Origin: G963669295 sp963669295
Lineage (GTDB): Bacteria; Bacteroidota; Bacteroidia; Flavobacteriales_D; CALLUQ01
Length of the DNA: 64,000 bases
NCBI GenBank assembly: GCA_963669295.1
Contig: OY769938.1
Coordinates: forward strand, 4,836,001 to 4,900,000
Reading direction: 5' to 3'
Made by a program: the position numbers and the translations under genes. The notes beneath the pieces are model-generated. The model did no database searches, had not been told where the DNA came from, and was given only the letters and a program-made list of their open reading frames with translations. How positions within the stretch are numbered: position 1 is the stretch's first letter; each line of letters starts with the position of its first letter. Positions 60,714 through 64,000 of this stretch are shown piece by piece.

Positions 60714-61577
60714 TTACGAGAAAGCAATGATGGCAATGGCAGCAATGGCTACCACAATACCAATCCAGTTGATTGGAGAAAGTTTTTCTTTGAAGAAGAG
60801 GAGAGCACTTAATGCAGAAAGCGCTACAATGCCCATGTTGTTAACAGGAAATACTACCGAGCTTTCAATGCCTTTAATTTCAAGTGTTTTTAGCAAGAAG
60901 TAGATGGAACCATAATTGGGAATACCCAGGCCTATGCCTGCTACAACGCTCTTCCATTGAAACTTTTCTTTCTTCCACAGCAATCGATAGAGGTAAAACA
61001 AAAAACCAAGACTACCGGCAATAAAAAACAATGTAGGTACAAACACAGGCATTTCACTTTCGCTCAAATACCAGTGCTGGGTATACTTTAAGGTGGTATC
61101 TAAAAAACCACTGGAAACAAATAATATTAATGGAAGGTAAAGGTATTCTCGTTCCACTTTACTGCCTCCTTTGTTGCGCGACGATAGGTAAACGCCAAGC
61201 ATAGCTAATACAATGCCTACTATTTTTAAGAAGGGCATAGAATCGTTATAAAGAAAAACAGCAGCTACTACCGGAATAACTACCGACATTTTATTGGCTA
61301 CTGTAGCGGTAGAGATGCCCACCTTTTGGGTAGTTAGTGCCATTACATTAAAAATGGCAATGAATAAGGTACCAATAACCAATGCATTCACAAACCAGTT
61401 AGAAGAAGGAATAGCACTGAAATTCACCGCATCACCAGCCACCCAAAACCCCAGCGTTGATGCCACGAAGTAGTTAACAACAATGGCTTGTAGGTTATCG
61501 ACCTTGTATTTTTCGAACAGCTTAAAAATAAGCATGAGCAACGAAGAACATATGATGCTAAGCGCCAGGTAAATCAT
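60714..61577 (-). CDS. DMT-superfamily (EamA-type) transporter
   Basis: 287 aa with ten predicted helices in two EamA-like repeats: the first ends around LGVYLSSRNKGG (about 130-141), the second begins LYLPLILFVSSG. Typical signatures are ATVANKMSVVIPVVAAV and SSVVFPVNNMGIVALSAL, with FKEKLSPINWIG near the end. Substrate unknown; the drug/metabolite type is usual. Its start overlaps the ribD stop by 4 bases, giving an operon ribD - DMT - yigZ - protease - M42. Confidence 0.85.
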   Translation of the reverse strand: MIYLALSIICSSLLMLIFKLFEKYKVDNLQAIVVNYFVASTLGFWVAGDAVNFSAIPSSNWFVNALVIGTLFIAIFNVMALTTQKVGISTATVANKMSVVIPVVAAVFLYNDSMPFLKIVGIVLAMLGVYLSSRNKGGSKVEREYLYLPLILFVSSGFLDTTLKYTQHWYLSESEMPVFVPTLFFIAGSLGFLFYLYRLLWKKEKFQWKSVVAGIGLGIPNYGSIYFLLKTLEIKGIESSVVFPVNNMGIVALSALSALLFFKEKLSPINWIGIVVAIAAIAIIAFS

Positions 61578-62623
61578 ACATTATCGTTGTTAAAGATCAA
61601 TAGCTGGTTGTCGCCAATAGCGCTTGTTTGCAATGGTTTCTTTGCCATTGTTGGGGCAGGCAGGCCTTCTCCAAATGTTCGGTTACCCACCAATATTCGT
61701 GCTTCATCCCATAAGTTAGCACTGATAAAACTCTCCAGCAATTGTTTTCCGCCTTCTACCAGTATCGACTGAATGTTGCGTTGGTATAGGTCGGCCATAA
61801 TTTGCGGTAAAATATTGTTGCTGAAGTTTAGCTCAATATAGGTATTGTGGTTGGTGTTTTCTTGTTCTTTTTCGGTATACACCAGTGTAGGGGCTTCTTC
61901 ATCAAACAAATGCAAGGATGAAGGCAATGACAATGTCCGGTCAATCACTATCCGAACCGGGGAGTTGCCCGCTGCTTCTCTTACAGTAAGACGCGGATTG
62001 TCGTTTCGGGCTGTATTGGTGCCTACCATAATGGCTTGCTCTTCGCTTCGCCATTGATGCACGGTTTTTTTGCTAAGCGAATTACTGATCCAATTAACGC
62101 CTACAGGGGTGATTTCATCTCTTGTTACATCAATAAATCCATCTGTTGTTTGCGCCCATTTTAGGGTAATGTAGGGGCGCTGTTGTTGGTGAAATGTAAA
62201 GAAACGCCTGTTCAGGTGTATGGCTTCTTGTTCTAAAATGCCCACTTGCACTTCGCATCCCGCGGCTTCCAATTTGGCAATGCCTTTGCCATCAACTGCG
62301 TCAAAGGGGTCTTTACATGCAATAACCACTTTGGGAATTTTATGTTGAATAATAAGGTCGGAGCAAGGGGGTGTTTTACCCTGATGGGCACATGGTTCAA
62401 GGCTTACGTAAATGGTAGAGGAGGGCAGCAACGACTTGTCTTTAACCGATGCTATGGCATTAACTTCGGCATGTGCAGTGCCATATTTTTTATGGTACCC
62501 TTCGCCAATTATTTTACCATTGTGTACCACTACCGAGCCTACCATCGGGTTAGGAGCAGCAGCGTGCTTTCCGTTGCTTGCCAAATCGATACAACGTTGA
62601 ATAAATACCTCGTGCGAAGCCAT
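61574..62623 (-). CDS. ribD: Riboflavin biosynthesis deaminase/reductase RibD
   Basis: 349 aa from the ATG at 62623 (MASHEVFIQRC); the 46-codon upstream extension would run into the divergent prmC gene. Deaminase domain 1-145 with the zinc motif HAEVNAI and PCAHQGKTPPCSDLI. The reductase domain occupies about 150-349 (RPYITLKWAQTTDGFID, GTNTARNDNPRLTVR, ILVEGGKQLLESF). Catalyses the second and third steps of riboflavin synthesis from GTP. Divergent from prmC with 46 bases between starts; TATTTTCG upstream resembles the -7 box. Confidence 0.95.
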   Translation of the reverse strand: MASHEVFIQRCIDLASNGKHAAAPNPMVGSVVVHNGKIIGEGYHKKYGTAHAEVNAIASVKDKSLLPSSTIYVSLEPCAHQGKTPPCSDLIIQHKIPKVVIACKDPFDAVDGKGIAKLEAAGCEVQVGILEQEAIHLNRRFFTFHQQQRPYITLKWAQTTDGFIDVTRDEITPVGVNWISNSLSKKTVHQWRSEEQAIMVGTNTARNDNPRLTVREAAGNSPVRIVIDRTLSLPSSLHLFDEEAPTLVYTEKEQENTNHNTYIELNFSNNILPQIMADLYQRNIQSILVEGGKQLLESFISANLWDEARILVGNRTFGEGLPAPTMAKKPLQTSAIGDNQLLIFNNDNV

Positions 62624-62657
62624 TGGACGAAAATACGTTTTCACCTTTAAATTTGCG

Positions 62658-62665
62658 TAATTTTG
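62658..62665 (+). promoter_or_regulatory. -7 box of prmC
   Basis: TAATTTTG fits TAnnTTTG and ends 4 bases before the ATG at 62670. Confidence 0.6.
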
Positions 62666-62669
62666 CACT

Positions 62670-63530
62670 ATGAAAATTCGCGACAACAAGGTGGGGTCAA
62701 TGCTACAACAGTATAGAGAAGAGCTGGGTAAGCTGTATGAGCATAGAGAGGTAGAAGGCATTGTTGCCCTCGTATTTCAGCACCACCTTCATTTTTCGCG
62801 TGCCGATTTGGTGTTAAAGAGGAACGATGGGCTGAGTGAATCGGAACTGTTGCGTTTACACTTTTCGTTGAAAGAGCTGAAGAAAGGGAGACCGGTGCAA
62901 TACGTGTTGGGCCAGGCTGCCTTTTACGGGATGCAATTAAATGTAAATGAAGAAGTGCTGATTCCGCGTGCAGAAACGGAGGAGTTGGTGCAATGGATAG
63001 TGGAGGATAATCCTGGGGAGATTGGCCGCATTGTTGATATAGGAACGGGTAGCGGCTGCATTGCATTGGCTTTAAAGAAAATGCTGCCCTTCGCAAGTGT
63101 TATGGCCATTGATGTTTCTACTACGGCACTGGCACTGGCGCAACAAAATGCGAAAAAACAAGGGTTGGAAGTGCAATTTGAAAGGGTAGATGTTTTAACA
63201 GAGGGCATTGCTCATCTTGAACCTTTTGATGTGATTGTGAGCAATCCACCATATGTGCTTGAAAGCGATAGCGCGGCTATGGAAACCCATGTGCTGGCGC
63301 ACGAACCCCACCTGGCATTGTTTGTAAGCGATAACGATCCCTTACTTTTCTACCATACCATTGCCGAACAAGCACTGACTCAATTGAAAACTGGAGGACG
63401 GTTGTATTTCGAAATCCATGAAAATTATGGAGAAGAAATCGTAAAAACTCTTACTTTTAAAGGGTTTAAGAAGGTAGAATTACGAAAAGACATAAATGGT
63501 AAGCACCGCATGGTGCGATGTGTTCGATGA
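62670..63530 (+). CDS. prmC: Peptide chain release factor glutamine methyltransferase PrmC
   Basis: 286 aa, normal length. Helical N-terminal domain 1-95 with KKGRPVQYVLGQAAFYG, then the SAM-binding motif VDIGTGSGCIALAL (122-135) and the substrate motif NPPYV (192-196). It methylates the glutamine of the GGQ motif in release factors. The stop overlaps the ATG of the next gene (ATGA). Confidence 0.95.
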   Translation: MKIRDNKVGSMLQQYREELGKLYEHREVEGIVALVFQHHLHFSRADLVLKRNDGLSESELLRLHFSLKELKKGRPVQYVLGQAAFYGMQLNVNEEVLIPRAETEELVQWIVEDNPGEIGRIVDIGTGSGCIALALKKMLPFASVMAIDVSTTALALAQQNAKKQGLEVQFERVDVLTEGIAHLEPFDVIVSNPPYVLESDSAAMETHVLAHEPHLALFVSDNDPLLFYHTIAEQALTQLKTGGRLYFEIHENYGEEIVKTLTFKGFKKVELRKDINGKHRMVRCVR

Positions 63531-64000
63531 TGCGTTTTACAGTAGCCATTATATTAATGCTTGTAGTAGGTACACCTGGCTATGCCAATAGCCTGGAAGA
63601 TACTGTTGCTACCGATACGGTGAAACAAAAAAACAAATGGCGGATGATCTTTAGTTTTGATACCCGTCGGTCGTTTATTGTGAGTAGAAATGCTACTATT
63701 TTTGGGCTTAAGCCAGGGGTTGAGTTGAATAAGAAACACCGGTTTGGCATTGGGTTGTATTCGTTGAGCAATCCTATTATTTTGGACGATGTTCGCACGC
63801 CCGAATTCGATACTGCGGCCATACGGTTGGAGTTTGGTTATGGGTCTATCTACTACGAATACGTATTGCTCAATAATAAGCGGTGGGAGTTTACTGTGCC
63901 ATTTCACCTGGGAGGAGGAACGGTAAAGCTGAGTCATCGCGATTCGTTGGGGCAATTCATCCCATGGCGAGAGCAAGGGGTAATGGCTACCGAGCTTTCG
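63527..64000 (+). CDS. Partial exported protein, probably beta-barrel-like, cut by window end
   Basis: The frame is open from ATGATG at 63527/63530 to the last base (158 codons), so the gene continues beyond the window. Signal peptide MMRFTVAIILMLVVGTPGYA. The mature part has amphipathic strands with alternating aromatics (RMIFSFDTRRSFIVSRN, KKHRFGIGLYSL, SIYYEYVLLNNKRWEFTVPF), like small outer membrane barrels. It overlaps the prmC stop by 4 bases, so it is coexpressed. No family assigned. Confidence 0.7.
   Translation, partial: MMRFTVAIILMLVVGTPGYANSLEDTVATDTVKQKNKWRMIFSFDTRRSFIVSRNATIFGLKPGVELNKKHRFGIGLYSLSNPIILDDVRTPEFDTAAIRLEFGYGSIYYEYVLLNNKRWEFTVPFHLGGGTVKLSHRDSLGQFIPWREQGVMATELS

Overview
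The window is chromosomal DNA from a member of the Bacteroidota, most likely Flavobacteriales-like. Several lines of evidence agree. Many genes are preceded by the Bacteroidota -7 promoter box TAnnTTTG, often only 5-25 bases before the start codon and without a Shine-Dalgarno sequence. Four secreted proteins end in a type IX secretion (T9SS) sorting domain. Two TonB-receptor-type barrels carry a carboxypeptidase-regulatory N-domain, one of them behind a GLPGLI protein. The dnaA - low-MW phosphatase - RsmI-like methylase order is one I associate with flavobacteria. No rRNA, tRNA, CRISPR array, transposase or prophage gene was seen.

Layout. 1-6.2 kb: a Cys/His/Met-rich exported protein, a sphingomyelinase-like lipoprotein, and a sulfur operon (rhodanese, two YeeE/YedE-type membrane proteins, a small membrane protein) behind a Crp/Fnr regulator with a candidate operator. 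6.3-16.3 kb: PH-like membrane protein, OM barrel receptor, patatin, class III cyclase, GIY-YIG-like protein, GNAT, a T9SS beta-propeller-like protein and DUF2461. 16.3-24.8 kb: two tandem TMTC-like GT-C/TPR proteins, then two paralogous small Cys-rich secreted proteins flanking an MFS pump. 24.9-32.5 kb: RecQ, a GH76-like protein, and a long repeat-rich stretch containing a 767-bp array of 22-bp units (29712-30478), a structured leader and dispersed hairpin repeats, then an esterase. 32.7-44 kb: SDR/LysR pair, a lipoprotein, the GLPGLI/OM receptor pair, and two PKD-repeat T9SS proteins around an AhpD-like enzyme. 44-51.3 kb: LytTR two-component pair, an amino-acid permease fused to an alpha/beta hydrolase, and an unrecognised effector-like protein followed by a MidA-like methyltransferase with TPRs. 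51.3-64 kb: housekeeping cluster with rsmI-like, LMW-PTP, dnaA, a 5'-nucleotidase split into two genes, a thioesterase, an exported ExbD-like protein, M42 peptidase, T9SS metalloprotease, YigZ, DMT transporter, ribD, prmC and a truncated last gene.

Most genes run singly or in short operons with 1-17 base overlaps. The least explained material is the 22-bp array and its neighbouring structured element, the permease-hydrolase fusion, the effector-like/methyltransferase pair and the exported ExbD-like protein.
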